Assembly: GCA_958430865.1 (NCBI GenBank)
Contig: CAUDNR010004423.1
Location: 38,069-51,236, forward strand
DNA from: Entrophospora sp. SA101
Lineage: Eukaryota > Glomeromycota > Glomeromycetes > Entrophosporales > Entrophosporaceae
Length of the DNA stretch: 13,168 bases
Direction: 5' to 3'
Position numbers and translations under genes: made by a program. Shown here in pieces: positions 1 to 8,297 of the stretch. Within the stretch, counting starts at the first letter, position 1. Each line of letters opens with the position of its first letter. Under the pieces are notes generated by a model that was not told the DNA's origin, did not search any database, and saw only the letters and a program-made list of their open reading frames with translations.

Positions 1-949
1 ATTTTGTGGAACAAATGAATGTCCACCATGCTAAAATTAGACATTTAATAAAAAAATTCTATAAAAAAGAAAATTTAAATTATAAAATAAATTTAAATCT
101 AATAATAATTCTAAATAATAACAATGCTCAAAATAAAAGTCCTTGCACAATAATTGATTATCAGAGTATTATTGATACTGATAGATTTAGAACAATTACT
201 GATACTGCATTGAAAAAGTTGCAAGAACATCCAGATTATGCAATTTTAATTATTTAAAGCTTAACGATCAATTTTGCCATTCTCATTATACAAGAAACAT
301 TCATAAAAGATTCTCATAAAAATGAATCATTTGCAAATGCCTTTTCAAATACTAAAAGATAGATATCCTTACACCATGTCAACCTTAAGCTATTTAAAGA
401 AAAAAACAAGTTGCTTCTTAATAGAATATTTTTCATCAATTTATGAAAATTTAAATAGCAGTCAACCAATCTTCAATAATAAATATAAATTAACAAAATA
501 TAAACTCTGCACACTAAATAAAAAGTAGATATAAAATTACTTCCCTCTGGATATCATACAGCACATGTTCCAAAAGCAGGTGAATGCGACCATTGTAACA
601 ATAAATTTGATCCAAATCTTCCTAAGTATAATGGGGATGTATTAGTCTGTGGTCATAGTTACCATTATGACTGCTTTGAACATTAGAAAAAAGTTGTGGG
701 CATTGTACAGAGTTTTATAAAAAGGGTATATTTGATAATGTTAATTCTTATCTAAAAAGGTTAGAAAAAGGTGAAGATATATTAATGGTAGATGAATTAG
801 AAAATGAATGTGAAAATAACAATGAAAATGATGAAAGTAGTAATGATCAAGAATCAATTGAAAATCTAAATATAGATGAAGAAATTATTAGCAGAATGCT
901 TACAATGCTAAAAATGGAGTTAAATATTGGTAAAATTATATATTGGTAA
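1..949 (+). pseudogene. Decayed mobile-element-type gene ending in a RING-H2-like zinc finger
   Basis: The plus strand holds successive open stretches in different frames: 6-257, 322-528, about 525-686 and about 686-949. They read as one gene broken by small indels. The clearest part, from about 525, encodes LLPSGYHTAHVPKAGECDHC, then Cys-x-His-x2-His-x2-Cys, then a final Cys-x2-Cys. This fits RING-H2 spacing (C-x2-C-x17-C-x-H-x2-H-x2-C...C-x2-C). A one-base loss near 684 (CAT TAG) splits the last Cys pair from the rest. The following frame runs through an acidic Asn/Glu-rich tail to a TAA at 947-949. Known: RING-H2 fingers usually act in E3 ubiquitin ligases, and in AM fungi such domains also occur in repeated gene families. 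Inferred: a transposon-associated or repeat-family gene, truncated by the window start. The upstream pieces match nothing I recognise, so their membership is less sure than the zinc finger. Confidence 0.6.
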
Positions 950-983
950 TAAATCATTTATTAATATTATAATTATATATATA

Positions 984-1148
984 TTTGTAATAAATCAATA
1001 TTTATTAATGTGATATCTAATAAAATTATTTGTAATGAATCAATATTTATTAACATGATATCTAATAAAATTATTTGTAATTATATATTTTGTAATTATA
1101 TCTTTGTAATAAATCAATAGTTATTAATATGATATCTAATAAAAATTA
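984..1148. repeat. 45-bp AT-rich tandem repeat, about 3.5 copies
   Basis: The unit starts TTTGTAATAAATCAATA and ends ATCTAATAAAATTA. Copies lie at 984-1028, 1029-1073 and 1103-1148; a 29-bp partial copy (1074-1102) comes before the last full unit, and a truncated unit follows at about 1149-1190. Copies differ by a few substitutions (TAAATC/TGAATC, AATGTGAT/AACATGAT). The array begins about 35 bp after the zinc-finger gene's stop codon, so it may be part of the same element's 3' end. Confidence 0.85.
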
Positions 1149-1245
1149 TTTGTAATTATATATTTGTAATAAATATAGTTATTAATAATTAATAGACTCC
1201 TTTTTAAAGCTGAATTGAATAGTGGTGGGTTTTTTAAAATCCAAT

Positions 1246-1301
1246 GTGTGGATCACATAATATTTCAAAAATTTTGACTTTTGAATATAGATGATCCGCA
1301 C
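1246..1301. repeat. Small foldback (imperfect palindrome), MITE-like
   Basis: The left arm GTGTGGATCACATAATATTT at 1246-1265 continues with CAAAA. It pairs with the reverse complement of the right arm, which ends GATGATCCGCAC at 1301. Allowing two or three one-base gaps and a few mismatches, almost the whole 56-bp segment folds on itself around a tiny AT loop. No clear target-site duplication was seen. It may be a miniature inverted-repeat remnant or an element terminus. Confidence 0.6.
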
Positions 1302-1320
1302 TGTATATAGAGTAGTTAAA

Positions 1321-1374
1321 GTTAACGTCAACATCAACATCAATGTCAATGTCATCATTTACGTTAATGTTAAC
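1321..1374. repeat. Hexamer array, nine units of RTYAAY type
   Basis: Read in sixes the tract is GTTAAC GTCAAC ATCAAC, ATCAAT GTCAAT GTCATC, ATTTAC GTTAAT GTTAAC. These are nine consecutive six-base units around (G/A)T(C/T)AA(C/T), with two degenerate units. It begins and ends with the palindrome GTTAAC. It lies just downstream of the foldback. The rest of 1375-1841 shows no convincing gene, only short AT-rich open stretches and an 8-bp perfect hairpin, CTTCCACT/AGTGGAAG, at 1758-1785. Confidence 0.75.
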
Positions 1375-1841
1375 GTTTAGTCAAGTTAAGTGCTGCCAAA
1401 ATTTTTTTTAACGGATGAAAGTTCTATTTATAATAAAAGAAAGAAAAGATGTCGGACCAATAAAAAAAGCTTAAGCCGACTATGAATTGCATCCTTTCCG
1501 TCCCTTTGATTTATATAATAGTAGATAAACTTATGTTTAATTAAAGCCATCGTTAAATGTTTCAACATTTTAATTAATTTATAAAAATAAATTTTTTAAA
1601 ATAGAATTAAGTTTTAGTTTAAGAAATGCCTTCTAAATCGAGTAATAAAAATGAATAAAAATGAAGGAATATTAATTAATCAAATTCATAATATTCTTTC
1701 GTTAAAAAAAAACATAACATCCATTTTTTTTATCTACGTGCTTCATTAAGTCCATCTCTTCCACTGACAGTGTAATTAGTGGAAGCCAAAAAAATTGAAT
1801 CAAATTGCTGGCCATTTGGGCCATATATAAAGCGTTGTTGA

Positions 1842-2039
1842 ATGTTGATGAAGAACATATTTGCTGAAGGACAAATATACATTACAATGAGCCGAGCTCC
1901 TTCGTTAAAAAACTTGCATATTCTCAGTTTTGACTCTGCTCAATTAAAGGTTTCTAAAGCAGTGTTAGAAGAATATAAAAGATTGGAAAAGGCTAATACT
2001 GAAGGGTTGCAAATTGATAAAGCGGTAAAAAAAAATTAA
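1842..2039 (+). pseudogene. C-terminal fragment of a PIF1-type DNA helicase
   Basis: The open frame encodes NIFAEGQIYITMSRAPSLKN followed by a short tail ending at TAA 2037-2039. GQ-Y-----SRA is helicase motif VI of PIF1-family superfamily 1B helicases, with the SRA arginine finger intact. The family's ATPase motifs (Walker A/B and motifs III-V) are absent upstream, and an in-frame TGA sits directly before the first ATG. The homology starts abruptly near 1848. PIF1 domains occur in host Pif1/Rrm3 and, in many copies, in Helitron transposons. The helicase-only 3' end inside a relic-rich region favours a truncated element. About 64 codons remain, far short of a full helicase. Downstream, 2040-2284 is AT-rich with no gene seen. 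Confidence 0.75.
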
Positions 2040-2284
2040 TTTATCATGTTATGGGGAACAAAACAATCTTTTCTGCATTTGTATTCTTTTTTTTTTGTAA
2101 TATATATTAAAAAAAAAAGGTTTAACAAACAAGCTATTTAATATTAATATTTAGTTAATTGACGTTTACTGCTCCTGAGAAGAAAAAAATCCGTCGTTTT
2201 GTCCTGTTTTTGGTTTATTATATTAATATTAATATTAAAATACTTGCAAATAAATTCTGCATGTTTCGTCGCGATGTTTAACTT

Positions 2285-2678
2285 AAAATCTTGTTAATTA
2301 ACAAATTTCAAGCCACGCAGCAAAGAAAAAAAACGACTCTCATCCTTCCACAAAAATTCAGTTGAGAAACAGGACGTTTAGAAGATTCGCGTTGACTCGT
2401 ACCGTAACTGAACTGAATTTATCTACACAAATCTTCTTTACAACGAATTATTTCCCGTGCAACCAAACATTTCAAAATTGGGTAAAAGTCGTTAGATTAG
2501 GGAAACAAAAAAAGAAATATTACGCAAAATATAAAAACCTACACAGAAATTAACATTTAGTAAGGCACCGTAACACGGCAACCTTTTCTTCTCTATATAC
2601 GTTAAATAAAATATGTTAATAACTGTTATTCCCAAGAAAAAATCTCCGCTATTCATTAAAACACCAAGTCAAATTTTA
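2285..2678 (+). repeat. Left inverted arm: degraded copy of a gene 5' leader (MFRRF segment)
   Basis: This plus-strand segment is a diverged copy of the minus strand at about 5345-5695. Shared blocks include TTTCAAGCCAC, CTCATCCTTCC, TTTAGAAGATTC, TCTTCTTTACAAC, ACCGTAACACG and ACCAAGTC. In the other copy the coding start is ATG TTT AGA AGA TTC (Met-Phe-Arg-Arg-Phe). Here the same place reads ACG at 2374-2376, so the start codon is lost. The frame runs on as FRRFALTRTVTELN and stops at 2553. The arginine-rich, acid-poor N-terminus looks like a mitochondrial targeting peptide, which is an inference. The segment is probably non-functional. It ends where antisense kinase sequence starts (about 2671-2678). 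Confidence 0.7.
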
Positions 2679-3413
2679 AGTTTTTAGATTTAGTAATTTC
2701 ATCATCTAATATTCTACTTGTATGATATGCTTCTGGATGTGATTTGTGTACTTGTTGCAAATTATCACCACCACTGTTACTGCTGCAATTATTATTAAAA
2801 TCAATTTTATTTATTTTTTTAACTTTAGAAATTTGAAGAATATTTTTATTAAACTACTGTTGTTGTAAATAATTTTCAAGCTTTCATTTTAGGAATTTTT
2901 CCATGTTTATTATAAGCAAAGTTCAAAAGCTCTCTAATAGTTGGTCTTTTTGATGGATTCATATCCAAACACTTCTGCATCATTTGCCAGGTAATATTGG
3001 TGGTCGTGGATCTTTACATATATCAAAAATTAAATGACGATTATGAGTTCTATTGTCAAATGGTGGAAGACCTACAAATATTTCCCACATTAATATCCCA
3101 ACATTGTAAACATCTGTTTCTTTTGTATTATTTTGTGCCTCTAAGTAGCTCAGGTGCAAGGTATGATACAATTCCATATATTTTATTTAATGATTTTTCA
3201 TCAACTGGTCCATATAACCCCAAATCTGTAATAATATATTACTATTATGTAAATCACAATTGAATTAAATCTTTTTCATGTAATGCAGTACATAACCATC
3301 TAAAAATCGCAATTCTATTTTTTAATGTCGATTTAGAATGAATTTTTTGTAAATATTCTCTTAAGTTTCCTTCCGATAAATAATTTAATTTTAAACAAGG
3401 GTAAACGACTGAA
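2671..3413 (-). pseudogene. Kinase pseudogene copy 2 (3' part of a tyrosine-kinase-like protein kinase)
   Basis: Reading down the minus strand from about 3413, pieces of a kinase C-lobe appear in changing frames. They are LSEGNLREYL; a broken catalytic loop with HxDxxxxN-type residues CDLHNSNILL; TDLGLYGPVDEK (DFG region, here DLG); APELLRG; TDVYNVGILMWEIF; KRPTIREL; and HKSHPEAYHTSRILDDEITK. In-frame stops and shifts near 3255, 3215, 3125 and 2980 rule out a product. The glycine loop and VAIK lysine region are missing. The order and the tail match the neighbouring copy at 3859-5567, so the two are paralogues on the same strand. The 3' end runs directly into the left inverted arm. The 5' end stops just inside a TTTCAG that could be an old splice acceptor. 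Confidence 0.8.
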
Positions 3414-3418
3414 ATAAA

Positions 3419-3845
3419 GTGAATAAAGAAACTTTATAGCAAAAGAGCTGTCTTTATTTAATTACAGTTATCTGGTACCATTAAGTGTGCTCACAGATTC
3501 GTAATTGAAAACCAAAGTAAATTTGTAAACTAATTAATTGAATTATTAATTGACAAGAGTAGCCCAAAAGTTGAGCCATAATTGTTAATTAACCAAAATG
3601 ATACCTTGCAATACTACCATTTAACAAGAATCAAAAAATTGTAAAAAGTTTATTATAGAAATATTATTACAAGAAACAAATAAGGATAAAATAAAAAAGA
3701 TAAATAAAAAGAAGATAATAAATTTATAGTGGTGATTAAATTAGTCATTCATTGCTTTACTAGAGTTTAATTGATTAATTGATATTGTTAGTAATAATTA
3801 ACAGATAGTAATTTCCAATTAATTAATAAAGAAATTTTTATTCAC
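3419..3845. other. Intergenic AT-rich spacer with weak terminal inverted repeats
   Basis: No gene is visible. The left edge GTGAATAAAGAAACTTTAT (3419-3437) and right edge ATAAAGAAATTTTTATTCAC (3826-3845) are imperfect inverted repeats, with 9 matching terminal bases and a further ATAAAG. This could mark a 427-bp MITE-like insertion between the two kinase copies. No target-site duplication was found, and such matches arise easily in AT-rich DNA. Confidence 0.3.
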
Positions 3846-3858
3846 CTTTGTTAACATT

Positions 3859-5567
3859 TTAGAGTAAAGAATTAAAATCAAGATCATTTAACGAACTATC
3901 ATTACTTGTATAAATTTTAAAGTTTTTGGATTTAGCAATCTCTTCATCTAATATTCTACTTGTATTATATGCTTCTGGATGTGATTTGTGTGCTTGTTGC
4001 GAAGCATTACTACCACAATTAGTAATATTATTGCTATTATTATCATTAATAATTTCTTCAAGTTTATTTTTAGCAAAATCACGCAGCTCTCTACTAGTTG
4101 GTCTTTTTGATAGATCCACATCCCAACACCTCTGCGTCATTTGTATATAATCATCAGACATTTCAGGTAATATTGGTGGTCGTAAACCTTCACATATATC
4201 AAGAATCAAATGATGATTGTGAGCTCTATCATCAAATGCTGGATGGCCTGCAAATATTTCCCACATTAACATCCAACACTATAGATATCAGATTCTTTGG
4301 TGTTCTTTTTGCCTCTAAGTAGCTCGGGTGCAACATATGATACAATTCCATATACTTTATTTGATGACTTTTCATCAACTGGTCCACATAATCCCAAATC
4401 TGTAATACAACAACAACCTCCTTTCAATAATATATTGCCACTGTGTAAATCACAATGGATTAAATCTTTTTTATGTATATCATCTAATGCAGTACATAAA
4501 TAATAAAAGATTGTAATTCTGTCTTTTAATGTTAAATTTAAATGATTTTTTTGCAAATAATCTCTTAAATTTCCCTCTTGAATGTAAGGTAAAACTATTG
4601 CATAATTTCCATTATCTGGGAATTTAGTTATACCATAACACTGAACAATTGATGGGGATTTAATTTTACAATAATTCACTGCCTGAGAATAAATAAAATC
4701 AATTAGTATTATATTATACATTATTGTTTTAAATAACAACCACCAACCTCATCAAAAAAGCCTTTTCCTGGATTACTTGAATCATTTAAACTTTTTAATA
4801 CTACATATTGTGCTCCTAAATAACTAAATTCCTTTTTATTTTCATCATAATCAACAATACTTCCTCTTGTCCATGTAGCAATATAAATTGAACTAAATCC
4901 ACCTTCAGTCAATTTTGTCACTTCTTTAAATTGCTCAAAAGGTATCCATTCTAAAATATAGTATGGCAGAGAGATTTCATTTGACATTGTTGAATAAAAT
5001 CATCAATTATATTATTTCCAGATATCAAAGTGGTGCTCTGTAATTGTAATCTAATGCAACCTTCACAGAATCTATCAGAGTATCTTGTCAATTTACATTT
5101 GTTACATTCTTTTGGTTTGCCCAATTTGTCTCTTGCATTTTTTAATTCAAATTCATAAATAAACTTTCCTTACAATATTCTTTTTCATTTTTAGAAAGCT
5201 CCTTGTTTTTTTTGACCAATGAAAAAAAATAATCTTTCATACTTTCTTCATCAGAATTAACTACTGCATTGCTATACATTTCACTATACAAAGTCCTTTC
5301 TTTCTGGTGATGATGATAATAATAGTTTAAAATGTGACATTGTATAAAATTCGACTTGGTATTTTGATGAATAGAATGGATATTTTTTTTTTGAGAATAA
5401 AAAAAAGATTGACGTGTTACGGTCCTTTCTAAATGTCGTAATTTTCGTGTAGATTTTTGTGCAATATTGAATACACAGGAAATATTCTGTTGTAAAGAAG
5501 ATCCGTTAAGACTCGAAACGGTAAATCCAGTGCAGTTATGGTAACGAATCATGAATCTTCTAAACAT
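3859..5567 (-). pseudogene. Kinase pseudogene copy 1: zinc-ribbon plus tyrosine-kinase-like kinase, frameshifted
   Basis: The minus-strand gene starts at ATG 5565-5567 (MFRRF), with an Arg-rich leader. It then shows KNEKEYCKES, a zinc ribbon CNKC...CEGC (about 5110-5055), and ILEWIPFEQF. The kinase domain follows: glycine loop LTEGGFSSIYIATW, lysine in YVVLKSL, catalytic loop HCDLHSGNIL, DLG in place of DFG, APELLRG, and RCWDVDLSKRPTSREL. An intron fits at 4747-4683 (GAG|GTTGGT...CTCAG|GCA, 65 nt), joining FFDE to AVNYCK. Breaks: a frame change near 5160, another between the ribbon and the kinase near 4980, and a one-base loss near 4268 (GGATGTT where GGAATGTT would keep frame). All catalytic residues survive, so decay is recent, or some shifts are assembly errors. 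The C-terminus has a Ser/Asn tail ending at 3859. Role inferred: a cytosolic signalling kinase of the large expanded family of AM fungi. Confidence 0.75.
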
Positions 5568-5695
5568 TTTGTTGCTCAACTTAGTAAACTGAATTGTTGG
5601 GGAAGGATGAGATCAAAATCAAAGGGTAAAACTTTTAATGAGTCGTTTTTTTCCTTTTTTTTTGCTGCTGTGGCTTGAAATTAATTTGTTAAAAT
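5345..5695 (-). repeat. Right inverted arm: leader and upstream region of kinase copy 1
   Basis: This is the minus-strand partner of the arm at 2285-2678, in opposite orientation about 2.7 kb away. Similarity covers the upstream non-coding part (TTAACAAATT...TTTCAAGCCAC, CTCATCCTTCC) and the coding start MFRRF. It continues to ACCGTAACACG and CCAAGTCGAATTTTA and is lost at about 5345. Similarity that spans both UTR and coding sequence shows this was a DNA-level duplication, not conservation of a protein motif. Confidence 0.7.
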
Positions 5696-6216
5696 TTGAA
5701 AATATTTTCGTTTTCCGAAAATGATAAATGGTTCGATTATTTTTACATTGCTATTTACTATTGCCATTCCCAATGATATCTATTTGGCAATCGAAAAATT
5801 TATCAAAACGGCAGGGTCAAGCAGATATTTGACCGAAAGGGAAATCGTGTTTGTTTTTTTACATTTTATTTTGTTGATGTTAAACAAACCAATATGCACA
5901 AAATTTTTTTTTGATTTTGACCGTTTGAGAAATAGTGAATGATCTGGATAGGAAAAGTTTTATTTTTAATTTCCTTTCGGAGAAAAACAAATAAATCATT
6001 GATTAATCTTTGTAAAGAAAAAAAAGCTTGATTTTTTTTATTGATCGAAATTCGGAAATAACTTTTGATTTACGTGAGGGCTCTTCTTTGCAAAGGATCT
6101 TTTATTAAATTTATTAAATTCGTGAACAATTTCCCTTTGTATGTGTAATTATATTAAATGAATGAATAAATTTTTTGCTCAACGCAATGAATAAAATAAA
6201 AATATTAATATGACTG

Positions 6217-6250
6217 GTTAATGTTGATGCTCTGAACGAATATATAGGTA
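6217..6250 (+). repeat. Direct repeat copy 1 (34 bp, core GCTCTGAACGAATATATA)
   Basis: This copy matches 6518-6551 at 30 of 34 positions, with an 18-bp exact core at 6229-6246. Copies are 301 bp apart in the same orientation. They may be paired ends of a small element, or duplicated regulatory sequence. Confidence 0.65.
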
Positions 6251-6517
6251 CCACGCATTGAATGTAGCGTGTAACGCTAAATCATACATAGAAGGCCATT
6301 TCGACACTACGTTCCTCGACCCTCGAATTCGAATGCAACGTAACAAGCAAAACCAATACATCGTTTTTTTTGGTCCACGAATGGGGATAGAAGGTCTATT
6401 TATATATTTTTGTTGTAATTTATTAGACTAATCGATCAATGCCATAAAATGGTCTATTTTTATTAAAGATTGTATCATTGATCATGAATACATTGTAGAA
6501 GATACTTTGCATTCAGT

Positions 6518-6551
6518 GCTAATTTTGCTGCTCTGAACGAATATATATGTA
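6518..6551 (+). repeat. Direct repeat copy 2 (34 bp)
   Basis: This is the second copy, with exact core at 6530-6547. The sequence between the copies has no open frame of note and no terminal inverted repeats that I can see. Confidence 0.65.
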
Positions 6552-6826
6552 GGTGATAGAGCCATGTAATTTTATGACGTCAAAAAAACATCATTGCGAT
6601 ATGATACTAATCTTTATTTCACGAAACTCACTGTTACGTTTTCGTTTAAAAGCTTTGTTTTTCTTTGCGAAGGTAACAAACAAATTTTTCGTACAACATT
6701 TTTTAGTTTATTTGATTGCCTCTAGGTTTTTTCTAACAGAATTAATTGATAATAATAAGGACATAAATTGAAAAGTGAAAATTGCATTGTTTAAAGAATA
6801 ACCTCATCATCACTAAACTCTAGTGA

Positions 6827-6988
6827 CCGATCTATCGTGATTCAACAATAAAAGAATTTCAGCATTCTTTGAAGATAAAAAAACAGAAAACAAAATTAAA
6901 ACATGCACCAAAACCTGTCTTATGTGCTGTTAAAGATCGTTCTAAGTACCAGTATTGGTCAACTTATGTTGCTTCAAACTCGCACTAA
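6827..6988 (+). pseudogene. Coding-like segment without start codon, function unknown
   Basis: After an in-frame TGA (6824-6826) the frame stays open for 53 codons to TAA 6986-6988. It encodes a Lys-rich stretch and then KHAPKPVLCAVKDRSKYQYW. The Pro/Cys/Trp content and non-AT-driven codons look like real protein. There is no ATG at its start, and a TAG (CTCTAG) just upstream could be a splice acceptor. It may be an exon or relic of a repeated gene, possibly linked with the segment at 7476-7703. I do not recognise the family. The following stretch 6989-7307 shows no gene. Confidence 0.35.
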
Positions 6989-7307
6989 AGACAGCTCAAG
7001 CACATTATTAATATTATTACGTATTAATATTACGCATAGTTAACTTCAAAAGTCAAAAATTCGAAAAACATCAATTTAACACAACTCATAAATTTAGAAG
7101 CATTTTTATTTTAAAAGAAAATATACGGAAAAAAACAAACTTCTAATTCAAATTACAACATTTGCAAAATTCCCATTATAATTATTCTTGGATCATTGCA
7201 ATATACATACAATGATATAATAATCCTTTCTTTATTCATCCCCGGGACACATTTTTACATAATTTGGAACTTTTGATAATTCCATTTTATCGTTATTATT
7301 ATCGTTG

Positions 7308-7484
7308 CTTGTATCAAGTGTTTTTACTTGTATCAAGCGTTTTTACATATGTCAAATGTTTTTAATTGCGACAAATGCTTTACTTACGTCAAGGACTTTT
7401 ACTTTAGTCAAATCGTCAAAATGGCCCTGGTGAGAAACTACCTTTAGTCAATACTTTAGTTACGTCAATGAATAAAGTCAAAAG
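7308..7484 (+). repeat. Degenerate 18-20 bp repeat with GTCAA core
   Basis: Successive units read CTTGTATCAAGTGTTTTTA, CTTGTATCAAGCGTTTTTA, CATATGTCAAATGTTTTTA, ATTGCGACAAATGCTTTA, CTTACGTCAAGGACTTTTA and CTTTAGTCAAATCGTC. After a gap, two more follow around 7444-7470 (TTTAGTCAATACTTTAG, TTACGTCAATGAA). The period is about 19 bp and the core is (G/A)(T)CAA. It runs directly into the next coding-like segment. Confidence 0.75.
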
Positions 7485-7703
7485 TTTCGTTGTACATCAT
7501 TACTAGATGATCGAGGCAATAAATATTATTATTTGCATTACGATAAAATCAAAGACCCAGGGATCCCTTTTATTGAGGTATTAGAAGCTTATCCTGAAAA
7601 TTCAAAACCAATTCAGAAGTTAAAAACTCAATGCTTCACATTACCTATCCCTTGGAATAATGCTCTCGAATTTCTGGATAAGTATAATGGTGGAACCATA
7701 TAA
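7476..7703 (+). pseudogene. Coding-like 3' segment of an unrecognised gene
   Basis: The frame is open from 7476 (after TAA 7473-7475) to TAA 7701-7703, 75 codons with no ATG. From 7503 it encodes LDDRGNKYYYLHYDKIKDPG, then PFIEVLEAYPENSKPIQKLK, then CFTLPIPWNNALEFLDKYNG, and the stop follows soon after. Composition (Pro, Trp, Gly, Asp) is far from what AT-rich random DNA gives, so this is real or recently real coding sequence. The homology start may lie nearer 7503. It could be a last exon or a 5'-truncated relic. Its 3' end faces that of the minus-strand segment ending at 7845, only 141 bp away. Family unknown. Confidence 0.5.
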
Positions 7704-7844
7704 TTGTAGATAAATAATACAAATTAGTCTCACAGAGTGAAGATGCTTTCGCATTTGATATTTTATATCATGTAACTAATGAATAGCGTCCAAAAAAAGT
7801 ACACGATATTTAATATATATAAACCATACACAGTAGATTATTGA

Positions 7845-8090
7845 CTAAATACTGGCACCACCTGCATCTTCTTGGAAAGATCCCGGCTCAGAACTTTTAA
7901 TATTAAATATCAATCGTAATCGCAACCCTCCTGCCGTATGATAATAAATTCCGAAGTTATCGTTATTTTCTTCAAATAATTTTGAGAAATTTAAAACTGA
8001 GTTCGTTAGCAATTTGAGTTTTAACCACGAGTTTATGGTTATTTCCGTGCTTTTGATCAGAGGAATAGATCGGTGAGCATAATTGAGAAA
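7845..8090 (-). pseudogene. Coding-like terminal exon of an unrecognised gene
   Basis: On the minus strand an 81-codon open frame begins right after AACTAG (a possible splice acceptor, 8091-8094) and ends at TAG 7845-7847. It encodes FLNYAHRSIPLIKSTEITIN, then SWLKLKLLTNSVLNFSKLFE, then NFGIYYHTAGGLRLRLIFNI, and ends GGASI. There is no Met start, so it is an internal or last exon, or a relic. It cannot belong to the large gene upstream, whose stop is at 8298. No upstream exon was found in 8095-8297, which is AT-rich. I do not recognise the family. Confidence 0.5.
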
Positions 8091-8297
8091 CTAGTTTCTT
8101 TTAATGCTTTCCCTAAGAGTAAAGGGGAATAGAGTCAATATATTCTTCAGAATATATAATTTTTATAATCATTATTGTAAAAAATGGTTTATTCAACATT
8201 CAACGCAGTTGGATGTTAATTAATCTCAAATAAATAATATATAATAAATAAATAAATCTATATAATTTACAAAATTAATAATAGTTAAAAAATGGTT

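Larger units (their letters stand above)
5696..6826. other. Non-coding region upstream of kinase copy 1
   Basis: No gene could be supported. Two small open frames (5721-5942 and 6553-6771, plus) are Phe/Leu/Ile-rich in the way expected from AT-rich random sequence and match no family I know. The stretch probably contains the old promoter of the minus-strand leader gene. The only structure seen is the direct repeat pair listed separately and a few short palindromes such as CGAATTCG near 6325. Confidence 0.5.

Noticed and set aside
2997..3263. Plus-strand open frames over the kinase copies (also 3926-4503)
   Set aside because: Antisense shadows; the minus strand reads as kinase motifs.
3419..3845. 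Intact transposon between the kinase copies
   Set aside because: Only weak AT-rich inverted ends, no target duplication, no coding content; kept as a low-confidence spacer note.
5721..5942. 73-codon plus-strand open frame
   Set aside because: Phe/Ile/Leu-rich as expected from AT-rich DNA, no recognisable motif, and it sits in the probable upstream region of the minus-strand leader.
6290..6350. Possible tRNA or small RNA (CCCTCGAATTCGAATGC)
   Set aside because: No proper B-box with paired T-arm and no acceptor stem; just a short palindrome.
6553..6771. 72-codon plus-strand open frame
   Set aside because: Same AT-driven composition; no motif and no splice or family support.
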